NCBI GenBank assembly: GCA_963707465.1
Contig: CAVPQK010000013.1
Location: 682,001-746,000 of the forward strand
From: Bog-159 sp963707465
GTDB lineage: Bacteria > Acidobacteriota > Terriglobia > Bryobacterales > Bryobacteraceae
Direction of reading: 5' to 3'
Length of the DNA stretch: 64,000 bases
The first letter of the stretch is position 1, and each line of letters opens with the position of its first letter. The notes below the pieces were generated by a model. It saw only the letters and a list, made by a program, of their open reading frames with translations. It had not been told where the DNA came from and searched no databases. Position numbers and translations under genes: made by a program. Positions 31,420-39,873 of this stretch are shown here, piece by piece.

Positions 31420-34400
31420 TTACTGTACAGCGACGGTAATCCCTGTCTGGCTGCTCTGGGTGCCCACCGTCACGACCACCGGAACGTTGCCCGACGGCGT
31501 ACCGGTCGGGATCGTCAGGTTGATCTGCATGACGCCCACAACCAACCCCGGTGCCGGTCCGGCGTAAAGCACATTCGCCGTTTGCCCGCCGATGGTGGCC
31601 GTGACTGTCTGGGTCAGCATGCCGGTAGTCGATATCGGGTTGAGCGTGCCGTCGACCGAAGGCGGATCGGTTAACCCGCCACCCGTGCCGAACAACATGA
31701 TCGCCGATCCCGCCGCGGCCGGATGGGACGAGCTGTTGATGCTGTAGTCCTGATTCAGGATGGACCCCTGACCCATGCCGGTACCGGCCTCGCTGAACAG
31801 CCCTGGTTCGGATGCCACCACGGGCATCGTCAAGCCCACCGAGGTTGCGCCGTTGTATACCACCGTCAGGACGGTGTTGGCCTTGCTCGCCAGTTCGAAC
31901 GGCGCCAAGGCATTCACCTGGCCGTTCGAAGCGAAGAGTACGGGTACGGCGGTGCCGTCGAACATCACCTGGGTTCCGCCCAGCGTGGTAGCTACCGTGC
32001 CACCCGCCGGCGGCGCCGCGAAGGAAACGCCGGTTGCCGGTCCCAGCACCGAGCCGAAGATGGAGATCGCCATCCCCGGTACAACCGCTCCGGTCGCGCC
32101 GCTGGCCGCGTTGATTACCCCTGCAATCGTGGGCGTCACGTTCCCGGCCTGGAGCGTAACCGCGATGGTCTGCGGAGCAGCCGATCCGGCTGGCGTGAGG
32201 GTAATCGTGCCATTGTAGACTCCGGCCGCGAGGCTTGCCGCGTTGACCGAAATCGAGAGCGGAGCGGGAGTCGTCCCGTTAGTGGGCGTCACACCCAGCC
32301 AAGCGGCGCTGGATGCCGCGGTAAAGCCGAGCGGCGCGCCGGTGCTGGAAACCCCGACCGTTTGCGCAGCCGGTGCGGGTCCGGCGGCGGGCGCGATGAA
32401 GAGAAGCTGGGCGGGAGCCGCCACCAGCGCGGCCGGAGCGGTAATGATCAGCGTTACCGCGACCCCTATGGGGGTGGCCACGCCGCTGGCGGTTATATTG
32501 ATCGTGCCGGTATATTGGCCGGGCGCGAGGCCCGCCGGATTCGCCGTCACCAGCACGCTGGCTGGCGTCGTGCCGCTCGCCGGGTTCAAAGTAATCCAAT
32601 TGCCCGGCGACGTGGCCGTGAAGTTCAAGGCCCCGTTCCCGGACAACGCAAAGCTTTGCGCGGCGGGCGCGGCGCCTCCCACCTGGTAGGTGAACGTAAG
32701 CGATGTCGGAGTGGCGGTCAGTTGCGCCGCCTCATTGATCGTTACCGTCACCGGGATTTGCAGTGAAGTCGCGGGCGACCCCACGCCTTTCACGATTACG
32801 TTTCCGTTGTACGTTGCCGCTCCCGCCGGCAGCAGACCCGGATTGACGGTGACCTGTAACGTCGCCGGGGCGCTGGTCGCCGGAGTCACGCTTAGCCACC
32901 CCACGTCGGTCTTCACCGAGGACAGCGCCACCGTGCCGCTGCCGGACAGCGTAGTCAGTAACACCGTTTGCGCCGGCAGTGCCATACCGGGCACGTAGTT
33001 GAAGGTGAGCATGCTGGGCGATGCCGCCAGATTCGACCCGGTAATTGTCAACTGCGCCTGGATCGTTATGCTGGGGATCGGCAGTGCCGGCATCGTCACT
33101 GTGATCGGGACGATGTAAATGCCGGGAATCAGTCCGGACGGATTCGCCGTGAGCGTGACATTCTCGGGCGAAGTACCGCCGCCGGGGCTCACCGTAAGCC
33201 AATTGTTGGCGCTCGAGCCGATCGATACGGTGAACGGTTGCGCGGAACCGTCTGAAGACGAGATGGCCAGCGTGCTGGTGGCGGGTGCGGCCGTATTGGC
33301 GAGAGTGAAGAAGGTATTTCCGGTCACTTGGATCACGGCCTTCGGTTGCGTGACTACCAACGTGACCGCCACGGTGGCCGAGATGAAGCCCGGAGCCGAA
33401 ACCGTGATGGTGCCCATGTACGTACCCGTTGTCAGGCCGGCCCCCACAATACTTACCAGGAGACTGGCCGGTGACGAGCCGCTGAGTGGCGAGGCTTGCA
33501 GCCAGCTACCGCCGCTGACGGTCGCTGTGCTGACCGAGAAGGCCGCGGCGGCGCCATTGGAGGTGCCCACCGCGACACTCGCCGTGGGTGCTGTGCCTCC
33601 AGTCGTATAATTCAACGAAACCGTAGCTGGGTTCACGGTCAGCAGCGGTTCGGCGCTGACCGTCAGGTTCACGGGGACCGCCAAGGGGCTGTTGCCCGCG
33701 CCTGCCGAGGTGAGTGTAACGGTCGAATGGTAAGTCCCGGCTGTCAGACCGGCGGGCAGGATCGAGACGCTGAGGGCCTGCGGTGTGGTGCCGCCACCCG
33801 GCGTGACTCCCACCCAACTGGCGCCCGCAGCGGCGGTGAAGCTCAATCCCGATATGGTGCTGCCTACATTCAGAGTCTGCGCCGCGGGTGCGGTTCCACC
33901 CAGCGAGTAAGTGAAGTTGAGCGGGGACGGCGTGGCGGTCAGCAGGTTGGATGACACCGTCAATGTGACCGGAATAATAAACGGACTGTTTAAGACTCCG
34001 GACGCTGTCGCGGTTACCGTGATAGAGCCGCTGTAAGTGTTGGCTGAGAGGCCGCTGGTATTAACCGAAACCTGTAGCGTGGTATTGGTGGTCCCGCTGG
34101 TGGGCAGCACCGAGAGCCAGGATCCGCCCGAAGTAGTGGCGGCCGCCGCGGTGAAGCTCACCGGGCCATTCGTGGCGCTCACGGTCAGAGTCTGCGATGC
34201 CGGATTAGCGCCGCTCACGGTGCCGCTGAAAGTCAGCGGCGAAGGCGCCACTGTAAGCACCGGCTGCGCGGTCACAGTTAGTATAACCGGGTAGGCCAAC
34301 GGTCCGCTGGCCCCCGTGGCCGTGATGTTGATCGTACCGCTGTAGGGTCCAGCCGTCGTCGGCAGCCCCGCGGGGTTCAAGCCCACAGTCATGGTCACCG

Positions 34401-37400
34401 GAGTGGTCGTGCCGCTTAGCGAAACAACGGTCAGCCAAGGTGTGCTGGTGACGGCGTTCACCCCGCTGAGCGCCGCGCCGTTGCTCGACACGGTCACCGT
34501 TTGATTGGCCGGCACGCTGCCGCCGATCGTGTAAGTGAACGGCAGAATAGATGGCGTCGCGGTTAGCGACGGCGTGGTGGAGATGGCCAATATCACCGGC
34601 ATGGTGAAGTTAACCCCACCCGACGAAACGGTGATCGTGCCGCTGTAGCTACCCACCCCCAGCGATCCGGGGGTCGCGGTCACAGTCAAACCGGCGGGCG
34701 TGGTCCCGCTGGTCGGCGCTACCGAAAGCCATGTGCCACCGGATGGTGAGCTGACGCTGGCCGCCGCGGTAAAACTCAACGGAGAAGGCAGGACGCTGGA
34801 GACCGTAAGTGTCTGGCCGCCGGGAGCCGCTCCGCCAAGCTGGTAGTTGATCGTAAGAGACGTGGGAGACAGGGTGATGCTGTTGACCGCCAATTGGACG
34901 TTGACCACGACTGATCCGGTCGCCTGCGGCGAAGTGATGGTTAAGGTGCCGTTGTAAGTGTTCGGCGTCAGGCTATTGGCCAGAATCGAGACGCTAATCG
35001 GGGTGCCCGTGGTTCCGCTGGTGGGCGACGATAGCCAACTGCCGCCGCTCGAGGTGGCCACTGCCACATTGAACGGGATGGTGCTGCCGTCGCTCGCGGT
35101 TACTGTCAGACCTTGTGCCGCCGGGAGAGTGCCCGTAGCCACCATGCTAAAGGTTAGCGAGCTGGATGACACCTTCAGTGTCGGTTGCGCCGTCACCACT
35201 AACGTCGCGGGAATGGTATACGGACTGTTGGTTGCAAACGCCGAGGTCAGCGTGATGGTGCCCTTATAGGAGCCGGCCGCCAAGCCGGAGAGCGCGCTCG
35301 CATTCACGGAACCTGTGATTCCGGGTGAACTGGCGGAAGTCGTAGCGCTGGCGGGCGAAACGGCCAGCCAGGCACCGCCGCTGGTGGTCGCGGCCACGGC
35401 GGTATAGGTAATGGCCCCGCCGTCGCTCGACACTGTGATCGGCTGCGAAGCCGGCGTACTGCCGCCGACCGTGTAGTTGAACGTCAGGGAAGTGGGCAGT
35501 GACGCCAGCGCCGCGGTTACCGTCAAGCTCACCGGCACGCTGAGCTGCCCGCTGGGATTGGCGCAGGTGCCCGTCGAGCAGGTGAACAGAATTGAGCCGT
35601 TGTATGTTCCCGTAGCCAGGCCGCTCAACACGCTCGAGTTGATCGATACCGTCTCGCTGCCCGACGTGGAGCCGCTGGTTGGCGATACCTGCAGCCAACT
35701 GCCGCCGGTGGAAGTGGTGGCCACCGCATTGTATGAGATCACGGTGCTGCTGGAACTGGTCACCGTCAGGGTCTGGCTGCTGGGCACCGATCCCGCGTTG
35801 GACGTGAAAGCGGGTGTTGTGACCGGCCCGACCATGGAAGGCAGCGATGTCAGGTTCAGCGTAACCGTCACCGGGATGCCGGCCCCGCCATTGGGAGTAA
35901 CCGTGATCGTGCCGGTGTAAGGACTGCTGCCCGAGCTGAGGCCGGCGATATTCACCGAAACAGTTTGCGCGGCGCCGCCGGTCGTGCCGCTGCCGGGCGT
36001 GACCGAAAGCCACGAGGAAGAGCTGGTGACCGCGGCCGTGTACGTAACCGCGGGTCCGCTGCTCGTCACGCTAAGCGGCTGCGTCGGCGGATTGCCGGCG
36101 CCCACGGTGGCCGAAAATGTCAGGGTCGATGGCGCTGAAACCGTAGTCACGTTGAACGTCACCGGGACCAGCACCGTGGTAGCGCCGCTAGCCGTAAGCG
36201 TGATCGTTCCGCTATAACTTCCGGGACCGGGCGTCTTGGTGGGATCGGCTTTTACCGAAATAGCCGGACCGCCCGCTGTGCCCGTGGTGGGCACTACGCT
36301 CAGCCAACTGCCGCCCGACGTGGTGCTGGCGGAGGCCGAGTAGGAAACCGACGAGGTGGGAGAAGTGGTGACGGAGAGGTTCCCGGAAACCACCGAAGTG
36401 GAATCCACCGAATTGAATGTGAACGAGGTAGGCGATGGCACCAAGGTCACGGTTTCAGGTGTGACAGTCAGGTTCACGGTCACGGTCGGTGTCGTATTGC
36501 TCGAATTGTTGCAGGGAGAATAGGTTGAATTGCCGGCGGCCGTATAGACGCAAACCGTGCCGGTGTAGGAACCCACGGCCAGCCCCGCCGGGTTCACGGT
36601 GACGCTGAACGTTCCACCGGATGTCCCGGTAGTCCCGCCGGTGGTGGTTGCGCCGCCGACCAGCAGCCAGGGTTCTGAGGTGGTTACCGCATACGCGACG
36701 TTCGTTCCGCCGGTTTGGACGGTTACGGTCTGCGGGGCCGACGTACCGCTTCCGACCTGGACGCTGAACGGGAGCGGTGTGGTGGGGGAAAGCGTCTCCG
36801 TCGGGCAGGCGGTGGCGCCGCTGCTCGGGCATGCGCCCGAGATGGTGCTGACGGCCTCGACGCCAATGCCCAGCGTGGTCGTATCGCCGTCAAACGTACT
36901 GCCCACTGTCGGGGTGTACGTGGCGGTGCTGGCGTCGCCTCCGACTATGTCCGTCACGGGAAAAGCCAATGGCACTGCTGCCGGAAGGGTGCCCGCCGGA
37001 AGTGCGACGGTCGAGCTGAATTCCGTCGTTAGTGCGGAGAATGTGCAGTTACTCAGAATCGTATCGTTGCCACTGGTGGGAGTCTTTACCGTAATGGTCG
37101 CGGTGCAGTTCAATCCGGATGGAAACGAAGGCACGGAAAGGTTGACGGCCGCACTGTACGTAGCGGTCCCGCCGGTATACGATAAGCCCACCGGATCGAT
37201 CGTGGTTGTGCCCGTAAACGTCCCGCCCGATAGGCCGATCGAGTCGTCGACTTTCACGCCCGTGAGCACCGCGGTCCCGGAGCAAGTGGCGGTCCCGCTG
37301 GCGGCCGTGGCCGAAGTCGGCGGGGTGACGCCGTTGTAGCCGCTGCCGACGGTGAGCAGGTCTGACGCGGCGATCGTGCCCACGTCAGGCGTGTTGGTCG

Positions 37401-37662
37401 CGCTCAGCAGCAATTTGGCCGTAGCGCCGCTGCCACTGCCAACGTAGGTGAGCACGCAGTATTGCCCCTTGGTTCCGGTGGCGGTGACGCCCGAAACATA
37501 GGCGCCTGGAGTGGTGATCTCACCGCTGCCGCTGAGCCATGGTCCTAGCGTGCCGTTGATCGTTACCGTCAGCGTTGGCTGCGCCAGCAGACCACCAGCC
37601 ATCGAGAGGCAGAGAACCAATCCCGCCACCAATTTCACCAAAAAAGACGTCTTTGTCGCCAC
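31420..37662 (-). CDS. Giant secreted BACON-repeat protein with C-terminal TIGR03437 domain
   Basis: A 2080-residue exported protein. Signal peptide (about 1-27), an N-terminal unique region (about 28-310), then about 15 tandem Ig-like BACON-type units of roughly 90-110 residues, each with a conserved W near the middle (SWLSV.P, SWLQVSP, AWLAVSP, PWLTVVS, NWLTVSPG, GWLSVTP ...), a 'SGT(T)' turn, then 'G.Y.GTI.(V/I)T'. The last about 235 residues form the TIGR03437 domain (NAASGATGAVVPGMAISIFG, LFASNGQVNALAPFEL, PGLFSEAGTGMGQGSILNQD), a hallmark of Solibacter. BACON units occur in carbohydrate- and mucin-binding surface proteins. Composition is almost free of Cys and Lys-poor, with heavy Thr/Ser/Gly, as in long surface stalks. 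Role: probably adhesion or matrix binding (inference). Confidence 0.9.
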   Translation of the reverse strand: MATKTSFLVKLVAGLVLCLSMAGGLLAQPTLTVTINGTLGPWLSGSGEITTPGAYVSGVTATGTKGQYCVLTYVGSGSGATAKLLLSATNTPDVGTIAASDLLTVGSGYNGVTPPTSATAASGTATCSGTAVLTGVKVDDSIGLSGGTFTGTTTIDPVGLSYTGGTATYSAAVNLSVPSFPSGLNCTATITVKTPTSGNDTILSNCTFSALTTEFSSTVALPAGTLPAAVPLAFPVTDIVGGDASTATYTPTVGSTFDGDTTTLGIGVEAVSTISGACPSSGATACPTETLSPTTPLPFSVQVGSGTSAPQTVTVQTGGTNVAYAVTTSEPWLLVGGATTTGGTTGTSGGTFSVTVNPAGLAVGSYTGTVCVYTAAGNSTYSPCNNSSNTTPTVTVNLTVTPETVTLVPSPTSFTFNSVDSTSVVSGNLSVTTSPTSSVSYSASASTTSGGSWLSVVPTTGTAGGPAISVKADPTKTPGPGSYSGTITLTASGATTVLVPVTFNVTTVSAPSTLTFSATVGAGNPPTQPLSVTSSGPAVTYTAAVTSSSSWLSVTPGSGTTGGAAQTVSVNIAGLSSGSSPYTGTITVTPNGGAGIPVTVTLNLTSLPSMVGPVTTPAFTSNAGSVPSSQTLTVTSSSSTVISYNAVATTSTGGSWLQVSPTSGSTSGSETVSINSSVLSGLATGTYNGSILFTCSTGTCANPSGQLSVPVSLTVTAALASLPTSLTFNYTVGGSTPASQPITVSSDGGAITYTAVAATTSGGAWLAVSPASATTSASSPGITGSVNASALSGLAAGSYKGTITLTSAFATNSPYTIPATLVVTAQPTLKVSSSSLTFSMVATGTLPAAQGLTVTASDGSTIPFNVAVATSSGGSWLSSPTSGTTGTPISVSILANSLTPNTYNGTLTITSPQATGSVVVNVQLAVNSITLSPTSLTINYQLGGAAPGGQTLTVSSVLPSPLSFTAAASVSSPSGGTWLSVAPTSGTTPAGLTVTATPGSLGVGSYSGTITVSSGGVNFTMPVILAISTTPSLTATPSILPFTYTIGGSVPANQTVTVSSNGAALSGVNAVTSTPWLTVVSLSGTTTPVTMTVGLNPAGLPTTAGPYSGTINITATGASGPLAYPVILTVTAQPVLTVAPSPLTFSGTVSGANPASQTLTVSATNGPVSFTAAAATTSGGSWLSVLPTSGTTNTTLQVSVNTSGLSANTYSGSITVTATASGVLNSPFIIPVTLTVSSNLLTATPSPLNFTYSLGGTAPAAQTLNVGSTISGLSFTAAAGASWVGVTPGGGTTPQALSVSILPAGLTAGTYHSTVTLTSAGAGNSPLAVPVNLTVSAEPLLTVNPATVSLNYTTGGTAPTASVAVGTSNGAAAAFSVSTATVSGGSWLQASPLSGSSPASLLVSIVGAGLTTGTYMGTITVSAPGFISATVAVTLVVTQPKAVIQVTGNTFFTLANTAAPATSTLAISSSDGSAQPFTVSIGSSANNWLTVSPGGGTSPENVTLTANPSGLIPGIYIVPITVTMPALPIPSITIQAQLTITGSNLAASPSMLTFNYVPGMALPAQTVLLTTLSGSGTVALSSVKTDVGWLSVTPATSAPATLQVTVNPGLLPAGAATYNGNVIVKGVGSPATSLQIPVTVTINEAAQLTATPTSLTFTYQVGGAAPAAQSFALSGNGALNFTATSPGNWITLNPASGTTPASVLVTANPAGLAPGQYTGTINITASGVATPIGVAVTLIITAPAALVAAPAQLLFIAPAAGPAPAAQTVGVSSTGAPLGFTAASSAAWLGVTPTNGTTPAPLSISVNAASLAAGVYNGTITLTPAGSAAPQTIAVTLQAGNVTPTIAGVINAASGATGAVVPGMAISIFGSVLGPATGVSFAAPPAGGTVATTLGGTQVMFDGTAVPVLFASNGQVNALAPFELASKANTVLTVVYNGATSVGLTMPVVASEPGLFSEAGTGMGQGSILNQDYSINSSSHPAAAGSAIMLFGTGGGLTDPPSVDGTLNPISTTGMLTQTVTATIGGQTANVLYAGPAPGLVVGVMQINLTIPTGTPSGNVPVVVTVGTQSSQTGITVAVQ

Positions 37663-37787
37663 GTTTTCGCTCTCCTCGAACCGGTTCGGCTACCGGCATT
37701 ACCGATCATATCCCAAACCGCACCAAACTAAGTTAGTGTAAAGGATTGGAACGGAGTTTGGAAAGGGCCTTGCATTCGCTGGTTCCA

Positions 37788-37859
37788 GTACCATTGGTAC
37801 CTGTTGCGCAACCACCGCTTGGGTTGTGCGGCCCTTCACCGCCACTAGCGCTTTAGTGG
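37788..37859 (+). promoter_or_regulatory. Three consecutive hairpins in the leader of the second TIGR03437 gene
   Basis: In the 235-base spacer between the divergent TIGR03437 genes are GTACC-att-GGTAC (37788-37800), GCGCAACC ... GGTTGTGC (37806-37829, one G-U pair) and CCACTA ... TAGTGG (37842-37859). They precede a good Shine-Dalgarno (GGAGAGG) and the GTG at 37898. They may be operators or a structured RNA leader; nothing else recognisable lies in the spacer. Confidence 0.45.
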
Positions 37860-37897
37860 TGATAGACTTGTAACCTACGGAGAGGAAACATACACAC

Positions 37898-39844
37898 GTG
37901 AAAACTTTATTCGCAATCGTCTTGACGTTAGGGTTGCTGGCGGCTTCCGCGGCCGCGCAGCCCACCATAGCCGGGGTCTACAACGGCGCCAGCTTCAGCC
38001 CGTCCCCTTTGCAAAACTCCGGCATCGCGCAAGGGTCATTTTTTACCATTTTCGGTACCGGTATGGCCGGCCAGGAGATCGGCCCGGCGGGTTCGGCCTG
38101 CGGCTCAGGTTACGTAAACTGCATCTGGGATTCGACCGGAGCGTCCCCTTTTCCGTCCGCGACCAACCCGCTCCCGACTTCGATCCTCGGAACTTCCGTA
38201 AGCGTGGTGGTGGGAAGTACCACCGTCGCCGCGTATCTTGAATTCGTCTCGGCTAACCAAATTAACGCGGTGTTGCCTTCCAACACCCCCACGACCGCCA
38301 CCAATTCGAGCGGCGTGAGCAATGGGACGATCAGCGTTACATTTAACAACCAGGCCGGCGCCACATTCCCAATTACAGTGCTGCCCGGCTCGTTCGCGAC
38401 ATTTACCTGGAACGAAGGCGGCACAGGGCCGGGGATCATGACAAACGCCGTGACCTACCAAATATTGAGCCCCTTCGCCACGGTTGCGCCGGGCGACTAT
38501 GTGACCATTTGGGGAACCGGTTTGGGCCCCGCGCCCAACACCTCCACCGAAGCCACCGCGCCGCCCCCCGCGACCAATTTGTGCGCTTCCGGCGCCACCT
38601 GTCCGGTCACGGTGTGGGTAGGCGGCTCGCCGGACCCGGCCCAGGTCACATACGCCGGCCGCTCGGGCTTTACCGCTGAGGACCAGATCGACTTCATCGT
38701 CCCGCCGGGTGTCCAAGGTTGCTACGTGCAGGTGGCCGTACAGGTCGGTCAGGTGATTGGGAACTTCACCAGCCTGCCAGTCGATCCCAACCGCGCGACC
38801 TGCCAGGACGCCGACGGAATCAACTTTAACGACATCGCCTCGGTGGTGAAGAGTAAGGGCCAAGCCAACGTCGGCAACATCACCCTCTTTAGCGACTATT
38901 TGGACGTGACCACATCTCTCGGCATCGGTGGCCAATGGGATAACGACACCGTTTCCGGCGCAATCGGCACCTTCAACAGTTCTGCTCTCCAGGATTTCCA
39001 GGGCTTCACCCGGTCGCCGTCGTTGAACAACTGCGCGGTCTACCCTTTCCTGCAGTTCCCGCCACCCTCCGATCCAGGCTTGAGCTTAGTGACATTTCTG
39101 GATGCCGGGCCGAGCCTGAAAATAACGGGACCGAACGGCAGCCAAACCGTGGCGCAGGACTCCGGCAGCTTTTCATACGGAGCGCAGCCGGCCGGTAATC
39201 TGACCAAGCCAGACGGTCTGGTAGGCGGAGAAACCATCGGCCAGTTGGTGAACTTGCTGACAACCGGTTGCCCGAGCACCAGCACCGACAACTGTCTGCC
39301 ATTCTTCCTCACGCCGAAGTACGCTATCTCCTCGGGCACCTACACCGTCACCGGTACGGGTGGCGCGAGCGTCGGCCCGCTATCGGCTGCGGTTACCGTA
39401 ACGCCGGCTGCCGCATCCTTCACTTGGTCGAATCAGAGCACCATCACACCTCTGCCGATACCGCGCGATCAGTCGCTAACCATCACCTGGTCGGGCGATC
39501 TGGATACCAACGGTTTCGTCGACATCACCGCTATCGCGTCCACGCTGGCATCCGGCCTGGAGCCCGCGGCCACCACCCCCGGAGTTCTGGCGGAATGCAT
39601 CGCGCCGGCCAGCCTCGGCACTTTCACGATTCCGGCTTATGTCCTCGAGTCGCTGCCGTCGACGGCCAACAGCACCGCGACTATCCCGCCAGGAGAACTT
39701 CTGGTAGGTCCAGCCGGGGTGGCCTGCAGTAGCACCGCCGCGACCAGCACCACGTGCCCTTCGGATCTGACGCTGCCCACCGGTTTGGATGCGATGTATA
39801 TTTTCTATCGCTTCATCCAGGGCGGCAATGTGATCTGGCAGTAG
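37898..39844 (+). CDS. Secreted TIGR03437-type protein
   Basis: A 648-residue exported protein starting at GTG (37898), with GGAGAGG about ten bases upstream. Signal peptide (KTLFAIVLTLGLLAASAAA) is followed by a TIGR03437-type module at the N-terminal side: GVYNGASFSPSPLQNSGIAQ, SFFTIFGTGMAG, FVSANQINAVLPSNTP, and a second half with GDYVTIWGTGLGPAPN and DQIDFIVPPGVQGCYVQVAV. The remainder is a beta-rich, Ser/Thr-rich region of unknown fold with paired Cys, including a DADGINFNDIASVVKSKG-type stretch. It faces the giant BACON protein, which ends in the same domain type. The function of the domain is unknown; surface location is inferred. Confidence 0.82.
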   Translation: MKTLFAIVLTLGLLAASAAAQPTIAGVYNGASFSPSPLQNSGIAQGSFFTIFGTGMAGQEIGPAGSACGSGYVNCIWDSTGASPFPSATNPLPTSILGTSVSVVVGSTTVAAYLEFVSANQINAVLPSNTPTTATNSSGVSNGTISVTFNNQAGATFPITVLPGSFATFTWNEGGTGPGIMTNAVTYQILSPFATVAPGDYVTIWGTGLGPAPNTSTEATAPPPATNLCASGATCPVTVWVGGSPDPAQVTYAGRSGFTAEDQIDFIVPPGVQGCYVQVAVQVGQVIGNFTSLPVDPNRATCQDADGINFNDIASVVKSKGQANVGNITLFSDYLDVTTSLGIGGQWDNDTVSGAIGTFNSSALQDFQGFTRSPSLNNCAVYPFLQFPPPSDPGLSLVTFLDAGPSLKITGPNGSQTVAQDSGSFSYGAQPAGNLTKPDGLVGGETIGQLVNLLTTGCPSTSTDNCLPFFLTPKYAISSGTYTVTGTGGASVGPLSAAVTVTPAAASFTWSNQSTITPLPIPRDQSLTITWSGDLDTNGFVDITAIASTLASGLEPAATTPGVLAECIAPASLGTFTIPAYVLESLPSTANSTATIPPGELLVGPAGVACSSTAATSTTCPSDLTLPTGLDAMYIFYRFIQGGNVIWQ

Positions 39845-39873
39845 CGCGGCGTTGTCAGGTGGAGCCGCGCGCG

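Noticed and set aside
31420..37662. Long periodic region considered as a CRISPR or satellite array
   Set aside because: The period is about 270-330 bases with diverged units and an intact reading frame; it is a protein repeat (BACON-like), not a DNA repeat array.
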